From NCBI GenBank assembly GCA_963774625.1, contig CAVZFQ010000018.1, positions 434,001 to 498,000 of the forward strand: 64,000 nucleotides of DNA. Reading direction: 5' to 3'. A program made the translations under genes and the position numbers. Below the pieces are notes generated by a model that was not told the DNA's origin, made no database searches, and saw only the letters and a program-made list of their open reading frames with translations. Position 1 is the stretch's first letter; the number at the start of each line of letters is the position of its first letter. This document shows, in pieces, positions 27,134-34,608 of the stretch. Source of the DNA: VAXT01 sp963774625 (lineage in GTDB: Bacteria > Actinomycetota > Thermoleophilia > Gaiellales > Gaiellaceae).

Positions 27134-28124
27134 CGAGTCCCGGCGATTCGGAGGGCAGTTGGACGCCGTCGACGAACAGGACGCCTGGCCATGGATCTTC
27201 CTTGAGCAGGAGATTGCCGTCGAGGTCGACGTGGTCGCAGAGGCTGGCCATCTGGGCTCCGGCTGCGATGCCGAGGCCGGACTCCAGCATGCAGCCGAGC
27301 ATCACGTGCAGGCCCAAAGCGCGTCCCGCATGAGCCATGCGGATCCCTTCACGGATGCCGCCGGACTTGGCCAGCTTGATGTTGATGCCGTGCGCCCGCT
27401 CGGCGCAGGCCGCGACGTCGTCGAGCACATGGCAATCCTCGTCGACGTAGATCGGGAGCGGTGAGCGCTCCTTCAGCGTCGGCCCGTCCGGGTCGCCGGC
27501 CGGCAAGGGTTGCTCGCAGTACTCGACGCCGAGCTCGGCGAGCTGCGGCAGCGACTCGAGCGCCTCGTCGAGCGTCCAGTACTCGTTCACGTCGACCTGC
27601 AGCGGCACGGACGTGACACCGCGGACCGCGCGCACGCGCTCGACGTCGAGGCCGTCGCCGGCTCCGAGCTTCAGCTTGAGCCGCTTGAAGCGACGTTTCA
27701 CCGCCTCGGCCCGCCGAGCCATGTCGTCGGGGTCGCCGAGCCAGATCGTCCAGGACGTTGGCGGGCCGGCCCGCCTGAGCCCGAGGTAGCGCCAGGTCGG
27801 CAGACCGGTGAGCTTCCCGCCGAGATCGTGCAGCGCCGCGTCGATCGCAGCCTTCGCCGACATCTGGCCCGGATGCTCGGCGAGGCGTGCCTCGATCTCG
27901 TCATGCGCGAACGGGTCGTCACCGAGGTCGTCCAGCCCCTCGAGGAACGCGAGTGACGATTCGGCGTTCTCCTCGTAGCGGGTAGTCGGAGCTGCTTCCC
28001 CGTAGCCGGTCTCGCCCGCATGCTCGAGCTCGACATGAACGACGTCCGCCGTCTCCTGCGCGCCTCGCGAGATGACGAAGCGCTCGGTGAGCTCCAGGGT
28101 GGCGACGCGGACCGAAAGCTTCAC
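27102..28124 (-). CDS. dgcA: Dipeptide-epimerase-like enolase, probable N-acetyl-D-glutamate racemase
   Basis: The 340-residue enolase-superfamily enzyme has the two-lysine (muconate lactonizing) arrangement. The first is RLKLKLGAGDG. The metal ligands are QVDVNEYWT, CEQPLPAGD and VDEDCH, and the second base is INIKLAKSGGIREG. This subgroup covers L-Ala-D/L-Glu epimerases and DgcA. The coupled DUF1611 gene favours the DgcA role in D-glutamate use, perhaps from peptidoglycan turnover. The start is ATG at 28124. It diverges from the metalloprotease gene with 57 bp between starts. Confidence 0.85.
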   Translation of the reverse strand: MKLSVRVATLELTERFVISRGAQETADVVHVELEHAGETGYGEAAPTTRYEENAESSLAFLEGLDDLGDDPFAHDEIEARLAEHPGQMSAKAAIDAALHDLGGKLTGLPTWRYLGLRRAGPPTSWTIWLGDPDDMARRAEAVKRRFKRLKLKLGAGDGLDVERVRAVRGVTSVPLQVDVNEYWTLDEALESLPQLAELGVEYCEQPLPAGDPDGPTLKERSPLPIYVDEDCHVLDDVAACAERAHGINIKLAKSGGIREGIRMAHAGRALGLHVMLGCMLESGLGIAAGAQMASLCDHVDLDGNLLLKEDPWPGVLFVDGVQLPSESPGLGVRQALPDTR

Positions 28125-28145
28125 GGCGAGACCCTATCGCCCATA

Positions 28146-28174
28146 TTGGAATGTCTTCTGGAGTGGGCTAAGGT
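28146..28174 (+). promoter_or_regulatory. Candidate promoter of the first metalloprotease
   Basis: TTGGAA (28146-28151) and TAAGGT (28169-28174) are 17 bp apart, and the -10 ends 7 nt before the ATG at 28182. The match of the -10 is weak (three of six), but spacing fits the leaderless layout seen at other genes here. Confidence 0.4.
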
Positions 28175-28181
28175 CATCCGG

Positions 28182-29126
28182 ATGCGCGGGAGAATCGCCG
28201 GCGCCTCGTTCCTCGCGGCCGCCGCCCTCGTCACGAGCTTCTTCGTCGCCCCGGCCGCGGCGCGGCCGAGCCCGGGGCACGCCGCCGAGGCGGAGTGCCT
28301 CGAGCACGGGCCGTTCAACACGCTGCAGCGATTGACGAAGCCGGACTCGTGGAGGGTTCGCGACCCGCACCACCTGCTGGAGAAGCAACCGTCCGCGCCG
28401 AAGCGCGCACGCCCGCCCGGCGGCACCGAATTCCGAGTCGTCGTCCCCACGTACATCCACGTGATCACGAACGGCTCCCTCGGCGCCGTCTCGGACGAGA
28501 CGATCAAGAGGCAGATGATCGCCCTCGACCTGTCCTTCCGCGGGTTCTACGGAGGCGTCGACACCGGGTTCCGCTTCGAGCTGCGCGGCGTCACGAGGAC
28601 GAACAACGCGGCCTGGTTCAACATGGGCGCCGGCTCGAGCGCCGAGAGCGCCGCCAAGCGCGCGCTCCACGCGGGTGGGCCGAACGCGCTGAACATCTAC
28701 ACGACCTCCGGCGGCGGCTTCCTCGGCTGGGCCTACTACCCGGACATCGTGTTGAGCGCCGCCGACTACCACCTGGACGGGGTCGTCGTCGACTTCCAAT
28801 CCCTCCCCGGCGGCGCGTACGGGACGCAGTACAGCCTCGGGTTCACGGCCAGCCACGAGGCCGGGCACTGGCTGAACCTCGCCCACACGTTCGAGGGCGG
28901 CTGCTTCGGGCCAGGCGACAACGTGGCCGACACCCCGGCACAGGCATCGCCGACCTCAGGCTGCCCAATCGGCCGCGACAGTTGCCCGAGCGACCCGGGG
29001 CCGGATCCGATCCACAACTTCATGGACTACTCGTACGACTCCTGTTACACGGAGTTCAGCGCCGGCCAGGCGGCACGCATGCAGGACGCCTGGGCGCACT
29101 GGCGCGGCATGAGTCGTTTCCGTTAG
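28182..29126 (+). CDS. Secreted zinc metalloprotease, M43-like (first copy)
   Basis: 314 residues with a signal peptide (IAGASFLAAAALVTSFFVAPAAA). The zinc motif HEAGHWLNLAHTF begins at about residue 225 and has the extended HExxHxxxLxH form of pappalysin/cytophagalysin (M43) peptidases. The Met-turn is NFMDYSYDSCYTEF. A YIHVITNG strand and NALNIYTT also match the M43 core. The mature enzyme should be extracellular. A similar gene follows 84 bp downstream; the two differ in their N-terminal propeptides. Confidence 0.88.
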   Translation: MRGRIAGASFLAAAALVTSFFVAPAAARPSPGHAAEAECLEHGPFNTLQRLTKPDSWRVRDPHHLLEKQPSAPKRARPPGGTEFRVVVPTYIHVITNGSLGAVSDETIKRQMIALDLSFRGFYGGVDTGFRFELRGVTRTNNAAWFNMGAGSSAESAAKRALHAGGPNALNIYTTSGGGFLGWAYYPDIVLSAADYHLDGVVVDFQSLPGGAYGTQYSLGFTASHEAGHWLNLAHTFEGGCFGPGDNVADTPAQASPTSGCPIGRDSCPSDPGPDPIHNFMDYSYDSCYTEFSAGQAARMQDAWAHWRGMSRFR

Positions 29127-29210
29127 AGCCTCCGAGCCCCGCGAGTCGGTAAACGGCCCAAATCGCGGTTACAATATGCCCGTACTCGGGGAATCAACAG
29201 AGGGGAAACT

Positions 29211-30173
29211 ATGAATCGCACGACCTTGCGGCCTGGCCGCAGCAAGCTCTTGGTCGCGTTCGCAGCGGCTGCAGCATTCGCGGTGAGCCTCGCGGTCTCA
29301 CCGGCCATGGCGGGCACTTCGGGGAACGCCTCCTGGACTGACAGCTGCGATGCGGGAGTGTTCAGCAGCCTCGACTCGCTGGCCACGGGCGCTTCGCTGG
29401 CGCGTGGCGGTCCCGGCCTGCGCGAGCCTTCGCTCGACGAGACCCAGACCGATGTCCCGCCGCAGCCCGGCCGCGGCAACAACTTCCGGGCGACCGTGCC
29501 GACCTACGTTCACGTGGTTCATCACGCCGACGGCACGGGCAACGTCTCGACTCAGGCGATCAACGACCAGATCCAGGTCCTGAACATGACGTTCGGCGGC
29601 TTCGAGGGCGGCGTCCGGACCGGATTCCGCTTCCAGCTCGCCGGCATCACTCGGACGGCGAACACGACGTGGTACCTCGCCGGCCCGTCGACGAGCGGCG
29701 AGCGCGCGATGAAGCGGGCTCTGAAGGCCGGCGGCGACAACGCGCTGAACATCTACCTGACGACTGCCGGCGTGTATCTCGGCTGGGCCTACTATCCGAA
29801 CCAGACCGAGAAGAATGGCAGCGCCTATCTCGACGGGATCGTCGTCGACTGGGAGTCGATGCTCGGCACGTCGACCACCTACGCGGGTCGCTACGACCAG
29901 GGTGAGACCGCCACGCACGAGGCCGGCCACTGGCTCAACCTCGCGCACACGTTCGACCACGGCTGCAGCCACTGGGGCGACCATGTCGACGACACGCCCC
30001 CGATGCTGGTGCCCACCAACGGGTGCCCGGCGGGCAAGGACACGTGCAGCGAGCCGGGTCTCGACCCGATCCACAACTACATGGACTACTCGTACGACAC
30101 GTGCTACACGGAGTTCACGCGGGGCCAGACCTTGCGCGCACAGGACGCATGGCTGCGCTATCGCGCTAGCTAA
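29211..30173 (+). CDS. Secreted zinc metalloprotease, M43-like (second copy)
   Basis: 320 residues, paralogous to the preceding gene. A signal peptide (LLVAFAAAAAFAVSLAVSPAMAG) is followed by a short propeptide, YVHVVHHADGTG, ALNIYLTTAGVYLGWAYYP, the zinc site HEAGHWLNLAHTF (from about residue 236), and the Met-turn NYMDYSYDTCYTEF. Conserved cysteines around DTPPMLVPTNGCPAGKDTC match the first copy. Unlike many genes here it has a good Shine-Dalgarno (AGAGGGGAAACT-ATG) and a TACAAT at 29170-29175 as a possible -10. A terminator hairpin follows. Confidence 0.88.
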   Translation: MNRTTLRPGRSKLLVAFAAAAAFAVSLAVSPAMAGTSGNASWTDSCDAGVFSSLDSLATGASLARGGPGLREPSLDETQTDVPPQPGRGNNFRATVPTYVHVVHHADGTGNVSTQAINDQIQVLNMTFGGFEGGVRTGFRFQLAGITRTANTTWYLAGPSTSGERAMKRALKAGGDNALNIYLTTAGVYLGWAYYPNQTEKNGSAYLDGIVVDWESMLGTSTTYAGRYDQGETATHEAGHWLNLAHTFDHGCSHWGDHVDDTPPMLVPTNGCPAGKDTCSEPGLDPIHNYMDYSYDTCYTEFTRGQTLRAQDAWLRYRAS

Positions 30174-30196
30174 TCGACTACGACCTGCACCGTTTC

Positions 30197-30220
30197 GAGG
30201 GCCCGGGCGACCGGGCCCTC
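30197..30220 (+). terminator. Hairpin terminator after the second metalloprotease
   Basis: A perfect 10-bp inverted repeat, GAGGGCCCGG / CCGGGCCCTC, is closed by a GCGA tetraloop and followed by ATCGTTTCC. The short T-run makes it a fair intrinsic terminator. It separates the protease gene from tRNA-Arg. Confidence 0.75.
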
Positions 30221-30250
30221 ATCGTTTCCGGGCTAGACTGGCGAGATCCC

Positions 30251-30323
30251 GCGCCTGTAGCTCAGGGGATAGAGCGCGCGCCTCCGGAGCGCGAGGTCGG
30301 AGGTTCGAATCCTCCCAGGCGCG
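30251..30323 (+). tRNA. tRNA-Arg (anticodon CCG)
   Basis: A full cloverleaf: acceptor GCGCCTG/CAGGCGC, D-stem GCTC/GAGC, anticodon stem CGCGC/GCGCG with loop CTCCGGA (anticodon CCG, reads CGG), T-stem GGAGG/CCTCC with loop TTCGAAT, discriminator G. No CCA is encoded. TAGACT at 30234-30239 is a possible -10. Confidence 0.97.
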
Positions 30324-30356
30324 TAACGCGTCGCGCGCTACGCGGCGCTTGCGTTC

Positions 30357-30380
30357 ACGGGGGAAACGGGTTTCCCCCGT
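30357..30380 (+). terminator. Hairpin after tRNA-Arg
   Basis: ACGGGGGAAA and TTTCCCCCGT form a perfect 10-bp stem around a CGGG loop, followed by GTCCCCCCTTCC. There is no clear T-tract. It lies 33 nt after the tRNA and probably ends its transcript. Confidence 0.6.
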
Positions 30381-30492
30381 GTCCCCCCTTCCTTACACCC
30401 TGGAGTGACCGGCGTTGTTGTGGCCTCCCGCCGGGCGAAGCCCGGCTCCGGCCAGGGACTCTTCGATAAGCCGACGCCGTACATGGTTTTAC

Positions 30493-31026
30493 GTGCACGC
30501 GCGTGCTGTAGCTGTCATCGGTGCCTCGGTGCTATTGGGTCTCGTCGGTTGCGGACAGGTGGACGCCCACCGCGCCGTTTCGGAAAACTGCGTCGATGCC
30601 GAGCGGCCCGGGCCTTGGTCTACGTGGCCCGAGGCGAAATGGGTTCGCCGGATTGTCGAAGAGGGCGGATATCGCGTGATCGGCGCGACCGGAAGCGCCA
30701 TAGTCGCCCACGGAAACGGGCACGAGTTCTACCTCTGGGCAGCTGAACTGCCCATCGAGACGCAGACCGACCGTGGGGACTGGCGGAAGCTGACGACCAT
30801 CGGCGATGTCGTCGTGTACGGCGACGAAGACCTCTGGCGGACTTGGGCGGCCCAAGGCTTCACGTTCTGGATTCAGGCCGGCCCGATGGCCTCGTCCGTC
30901 CCCCCTCCGCCCAGACAGCTCGCCTCTCTCATCAAGGCGAGCTTGCACGTGCAGCTACCCGAGCTCTGCGCTCCTCCGCCGCCCGAACCAGAGGAGGCTT
31001 CGCGGGTAGAATCTCGAACGCCATGA
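30493..31026 (+). CDS. Predicted lipoprotein of unknown function
   Basis: 177 residues from GTG 30493. The signal sequence VHARAVAVIGASVLLGLVGC ends in a lipobox (LVGC) with the acylated Cys at about residue 20. The mature part includes KWVRRIVEEGGYRVIGATGS and DLWRTWAAQGFTFWIQAGP and ends with a proline-rich tail (LCAPPPPEPEEAS). I recognise no domain. It ends 24 bp before corA and is oriented with it, so coexpression is possible. Confidence 0.6.
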   Translation: MHARAVAVIGASVLLGLVGCGQVDAHRAVSENCVDAERPGPWSTWPEAKWVRRIVEEGGYRVIGATGSAIVAHGNGHEFYLWAAELPIETQTDRGDWRKLTTIGDVVVYGDEDLWRTWAAQGFTFWIQAGPMASSVPPPPRQLASLIKASLHVQLPELCAPPPPEPEEASRVESRTP

Positions 31027-31050
31027 GGACGGACGACCCGCTCAGTACCG

Positions 31051-32028
31051 ATGCCCAGCTTGCCCCGGATACGGCGCCAGCGCGCCTCCACGGCCGAGGT
31101 CGTCCGCCCACGCCGCGAGCCGGCTGAGCTCACCGCCGGCGGGCTCACCTGGATCCACCTCGACGCCCCTGACTCGGAGGCTGCGACTGCGCTCGCCGAG
31201 CGCTTCGGCTGGCACCCGCTCGACGTCGAAGACGTCCTCTCGAAGCGCCAGCGGCCGAAGGTCGACGAGTACCCGGACTACCTCTTCTCGGTCCTCCACT
31301 TTCCGTTCTACGACAAGAACGTCCAGCGGCTGAACGCGGCCGAACTGGACGTCTTCGTCGGCCCCGGATACCTGGTCACGTTGCCGAACGTCGAGCTGTT
31401 GCCGGTGACACGGCTCTTCCAGCGCTGCGTCGACGACGAGGAGCTGCGCGAGAGCCTCTTCCGCCAGGGCTCCGGCTACCTGCTCTATCACGTCCTCGAC
31501 GACCTCTTCGACTACTGCTTCCCGATCCTCGACAAGATCGCGCACAAGCTGGACGCGATCGAGGACGACATCGACGAAGGCGCCTTCGAGGAGGTCGTCC
31601 GCGACATCTCGCGGGCGAAGCAGGAGATCATCTCGTTCCGGAAGATCGTCAAGCCCCAGCGGCCGGCGCTCCGCGTGCTCGAGGGTCATGTGCGCCGGTT
31701 CCTGCGCGAGGACCTCGAGCTCTATTTCGACGACCTCGTCGACGCCTCCGAGCGCATCTGGGACCTGCTCGACAACTACAAGGAGGTCGTGGAGGCGCTC
31801 GAGGCGACGAACGAGTCGGCCATCTCGCACCGCCAGAACGACGTCCTGCGGCTGCTCACGATCATCAGCGTGACCATGTTGCCGCTGACCGTGATGACCG
31901 GCTTGTTCGGGATGAACGTCGACTTTCCGGGAGAAGGCGGATCGGCCGCCTTCTGGGTCATCCTCGGCGGAATGGTCGCGGTCGTCGCGAGCATGGTCGC
32001 CTTCTTCCGTTACAAGCACTGGATTTAG
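31051..32028 (+). CDS. corA: CorA-family magnesium/divalent metal channel
   Basis: The 325-residue protein has the large cytoplasmic alpha/beta domain (LTWIHLDAPDSEAATALAERFGWHPLDVEDVL), long helices rich in charged residues, and two C-terminal membrane helices. The signature GMN motif is present as TGLFGMNVDFPGE between the helices, and the protein ends RYKHWI as is common for CorA. It forms a homopentameric Mg2+ channel. The ATG at 31051 is the first that keeps the whole domain. Confidence 0.92.
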   Translation: MPSLPRIRRQRASTAEVVRPRREPAELTAGGLTWIHLDAPDSEAATALAERFGWHPLDVEDVLSKRQRPKVDEYPDYLFSVLHFPFYDKNVQRLNAAELDVFVGPGYLVTLPNVELLPVTRLFQRCVDDEELRESLFRQGSGYLLYHVLDDLFDYCFPILDKIAHKLDAIEDDIDEGAFEEVVRDISRAKQEIISFRKIVKPQRPALRVLEGHVRRFLREDLELYFDDLVDASERIWDLLDNYKEVVEALEATNESAISHRQNDVLRLLTIISVTMLPLTVMTGLFGMNVDFPGEGGSAAFWVILGGMVAVVASMVAFFRYKHWI

Positions 32029-32039
32029 AGACAGGTCCT

Positions 32040-32052
32040 GGTGCCTGGCACC
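32040..32052. repeat. Small palindrome between convergent genes
   Basis: GGTGCC-T-GGCACC, a 13-bp perfect inverted repeat, lies 12 bp after the corA stop and 13 bp before the end of the RTX-like gene. The loop is too short for a hairpin in this exact form, but flanking CCT/CGG allow pairing. Only one copy was noticed here. Confidence 0.4.
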
Positions 32053-32064
32053 GGGACGCGGCCT

Positions 32065-32997
32065 CTAGGGACAGCGGAGCTTGCGTTCGGCCGTGCAGCG
32101 GTCGCGCGCCGGGCCGCCGTCGGCTCGATCCTTGCCCTTGCCGCCGAGCAACCCGTCGCGGCCGGCACCACCGAAGAGTGAGTCGTTGCCGGCCTCTCCG
32201 GCGAGCAGGTCGTTACCGGCGCTACCCGCCAGCCGGTCGTTGCCGGCGCCGCCGTTGAGCTCGTTCGAGCGCGAATCGCCGGTCAGAGAGTCGCCGTGCG
32301 GGCTTCCCTCCAGGTCCTCGATGCCGCGCAGCGTGTCCGTGCCCCAGCCGCGGGCCTTGCGGGAGCCGAGATTGGCCGTGATCCCGCGCGGCGCGAACAG
32401 GTAGTAGACGAAGTCGATGCCCGGGCCGCCGTTCAGCACGTCGTTGCCCGCGTCGCCGTCGAGCGCGTCGATGCCACCTTGACCCAGAAGGACGTCGTCG
32501 CCGCCCACGCCGTCGAGGATGTTGTCGGCGTCGTCGCCGGAGAGCACGTCGTTGAACCGCGAGCCGGAGAGGCCTTCCAGCGCAACGAACGTGTCGGTGC
32601 CGTCACCGGTCGCAGAGTTCGCCGTCAGGTTCGCCGTCACCGGCCCCACTGCCCAGCGGAAGAACGCGAGGTCGAGCCCGGGGCCGCCGTCGAGCCGGTC
32701 GTCTCCCAGGCCGCCGTCGAGGCTGTCGCCGTCGTCGCCGCCGAGGAGCACGTCATTGCCCTCCTCGCCGCAGAGGATGTCGCGGCCGCCGAGGCCGTCG
32801 ATCGTGTCGTCGCCGGCGAGCCCCTTGATCACGTCGTTGCCCGGTGTCCCCATGAGCACCTCGCTAGCGGGCGTGCCCCGAATCGTCTGGGTCGCGCCCA
32901 GGCACTCGGTGGAAGGATCGTGATCGGCACGCACGGAAGACGCGCCCGCGCTCGCAAGCAGCGCGGCGATCCCCAGGGCAACGGCGAGTCTGTTCAT
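32065..32997 (-). CDS. Secreted RTX-like calcium-binding repeat protein
   Basis: 310 residues: a signal peptide (LAVALGIAALLASAGASSVRA) and then many nonapeptide repeats of the form G-G-x-G-x-D-x-L, for example GLAGDDTIDGLGGRDILCGEEGND, AGNDRLAGSAGNDLLAGEAG and FGGAGRDGLLGGKGKDRADGG. Such repeats fold as a calcium-loaded parallel beta-roll. Two interspersed stretches (FFRWAVGPVTANL and VYYLFAPRGITANL) are themselves similar, suggesting an internal duplication. There is no enzymatic domain. The ATG at 32997 diverges from the HIT gene. Confidence 0.85.
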   Translation of the reverse strand: MNRLAVALGIAALLASAGASSVRADHDPSTECLGATQTIRGTPASEVLMGTPGNDVIKGLAGDDTIDGLGGRDILCGEEGNDVLLGGDDGDSLDGGLGDDRLDGGPGLDLAFFRWAVGPVTANLTANSATGDGTDTFVALEGLSGSRFNDVLSGDDADNILDGVGGDDVLLGQGGIDALDGDAGNDVLNGGPGIDFVYYLFAPRGITANLGSRKARGWGTDTLRGIEDLEGSPHGDSLTGDSRSNELNGGAGNDRLAGSAGNDLLAGEAGNDSLFGGAGRDGLLGGKGKDRADGGPARDRCTAERKLRCP

Positions 32998-33044
32998 GAC
33001 TCAAACGGTAGCGGCGAATTCGACACCCTGGTAGAAGCACCCGT

Positions 33045-33527
33045 GTGACCAAGCAACTCTGGGCGCCGTGGCGGCTCGAGTACGTCGGCTCTGCGGACGA
33101 GCAGGAGGGCTGCATCTTCTGTCTCGCCAACGAGGGCGACGACGAGGAGCGGCTCGTCGTCCAGCGCGGCCGGCGTGCGTTCGCGCTCCTCAACCGCTTC
33201 CCCTATGCGTCCGGCCACCTCATGATCGCGCCGGTTCGCCACGTCGGTGAGATCACCGACCTCGAGGACGACGAGATCCTCGAGTTGCACCGGCTTGCCG
33301 GGCAAGGCCTTGGCGCGCTGTCCCAGACCTACGGCCCGCAGGGCTTCAACCTCGGCTGGAACCTGGGCCGAATCGCCGGAGCCGGCGTGACGGATCATGT
33401 CCACCTGCACGTCGTCCCACGCTGGGCCGGCGACACGAACTTCATGCCCGTGCTCGCCGACGTCAAGGTGCTCCCCGAGCACCTGGCCGACTCGCGCCGC
33501 AAGCTCGCGGAGGCCTGGCCGACCTGA
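33045..33527 (+). CDS. HIT-family nucleotide hydrolase/phosphorylase
   Basis: 160 residues, GTG start at 33045. The zinc-binding part is CIFCLANEGDD, and the histidine triad is HVHLHVVPRW, with FNLGWNLGRIAGAGVTDH leading into it. This matches the Ap4A-phosphorylase-like HIT branch common in actinobacteria. It would cleave dinucleoside polyphosphates or nucleoside phosphoramidates. TAGAAG at 33032-33037 lies 7 nt before the start, again the leaderless pattern. A bidirectional terminator follows. Confidence 0.9.
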   Translation: MTKQLWAPWRLEYVGSADEQEGCIFCLANEGDDEERLVVQRGRRAFALLNRFPYASGHLMIAPVRHVGEITDLEDDEILELHRLAGQGLGALSQTYGPQGFNLGWNLGRIAGAGVTDHVHLHVVPRWAGDTNFMPVLADVKVLPEHLADSRRKLAEAWPT

Positions 33528-33536
33528 GTCACAAGG

Positions 33537-33571
33537 CGCAGCGCCGGGACCACATTGGCCCCGGCGCTGCG
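33537..33571. terminator. Bidirectional hairpin between convergent genes
   Basis: CGCAGCGCCGGG and CCCGGCGCTGCG form a perfect 12-bp stem with an 11-nt loop, 10 bp after the HIT stop and 20 bp before the end of the cupredoxin-like gene. It can act for both strands. No T-tract on either side. Confidence 0.7.
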
Positions 33572-33590
33572 ATTCGGATGAACTACCGCG

Positions 33591-34463
33591 TTAACGGTTG
33601 ACCGTCTTTGTGACGCTGAACCCCGGGATGTAGCCGGGAGCGGTGTTGACCCACGCGCGGGCCTGCGTCCGGCCGCGCGGGAAGCTGCCGACGAAACGGG
33701 CTTCGCCGAGCCTGTTCAGCTTGACGCGCTTCGTGGTGAACCAGGAGCCGGAGTTCGTGCGCCGCTGAAGGCTGACGAACCTGCCGGCGTACGACCTCTG
33801 CGCGGCGACCTTGACGTAGAACCGGTTCGCCTGGTGGCTGAGGACGCGGAAGATGACGAGTGGCCTGACGTTGACGAACGGTGCCTGCGTGCTCTCGCCG
33901 TTCCGCCAGGACGCCTTGTACTCGGAGCGGATCGCGGGCCGATCCGTGAACGTCCAGATACCGTCGGCGCCGGTCGTCAGCGCCTTGGTCTCCTGCTTGC
34001 CCCCGTAGCGCGTAATGGTCACAGTGACACTCTCGCCCGAGCGGCCGTTCGCGACGCTGCCAGAGACCTGAACCGGGTTCCGATAGACGAGGAACACGCG
34101 GCTGACGCCGATGGTCACCGAATTACCGGTGCCGCGAACGTGCACGGTGCCCACACTCGACGCCTTGCGGCCGTCGTGGTACGAGTACGCGGACGCTGTG
34201 CCGAAGCGGTAGGAGAACGACTCGCCCGGGTCGAGCACGGGCGACGAGGGAAACGCACTCGTATCCGAGACGACCTGGTGCGGCTGCGTGTCGGTGTTCT
34301 TCCACGTCACCGTGTCGTCAGCCCGGATCACGACCGTAGCCGGCGAGAAGCCGGTCGCCGTGATGTTCACCGTCACTGTCGCGGACGGAGCCGACTGCGA
34401 GACTGCAGGAGCGGCGCCCGCGATCGCGAGCGTTCCTGCCAGCAGAACGAGCAACTTTCTCAT
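33591..34463 (-). CDS. Secreted cupredoxin-like protein
   Basis: 290 residues with a signal peptide (LLVLLAGTLAIAGAAPAVSQ). Residues 30-105 look like a plastocyanin-type fold (VTVNITATGFSPATVVIRADDTVTWKNTD). The first copper His is in TQPHQVVSD, but where Cys and the second His are expected the sequence is YSYHDGRKASS, so the Cys ligand is missing. The rest consists of Ig-like beta domains (VSGSVANGRSGESVTVTITRYGG). Copper binding is therefore doubtful. A GGGGG run lies 11 nt before the ATG at 34463. Confidence 0.75.
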   Translation of the reverse strand: MRKLLVLLAGTLAIAGAAPAVSQSAPSATVTVNITATGFSPATVVIRADDTVTWKNTDTQPHQVVSDTSAFPSSPVLDPGESFSYRFGTASAYSYHDGRKASSVGTVHVRGTGNSVTIGVSRVFLVYRNPVQVSGSVANGRSGESVTVTITRYGGKQETKALTTGADGIWTFTDRPAIRSEYKASWRNGESTQAPFVNVRPLVIFRVLSHQANRFYVKVAAQRSYAGRFVSLQRRTNSGSWFTTKRVKLNRLGEARFVGSFPRGRTQARAWVNTAPGYIPGFSVTKTVNR

Positions 34464-34489
34464 TTTCGATTGACCCCCTGATTTTTGAT

Positions 34490-34538
34490 CCGGACACGTG
34501 TTCTGTCCGGTTTGACGGAGGTCTAGACACGAAGTTCC
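34490..34538 (-). promoter_or_regulatory. Candidate ECF-sigma promoter and 5' hairpin
   Basis: Minus strand: GGAAC (34538-34534), 16 bp, CGTC (34517-34514) matches the general actinobacterial ECF promoter pattern. Just downstream CCGGACA/TGTCCGG (34510-34490, 7-nt loop) would form a hairpin at or near the 5' end of the mRNA. The only ECF gene in the window is at 48119-48721. Confidence 0.5.
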
Positions 34539-34608
34539 TCCCTGTTTACAGGACTTTTACGGGTGGTGGGAGGTTTTGGTCAGGTTCGCCCAGATTCGAA
34601 GGGCTCAG

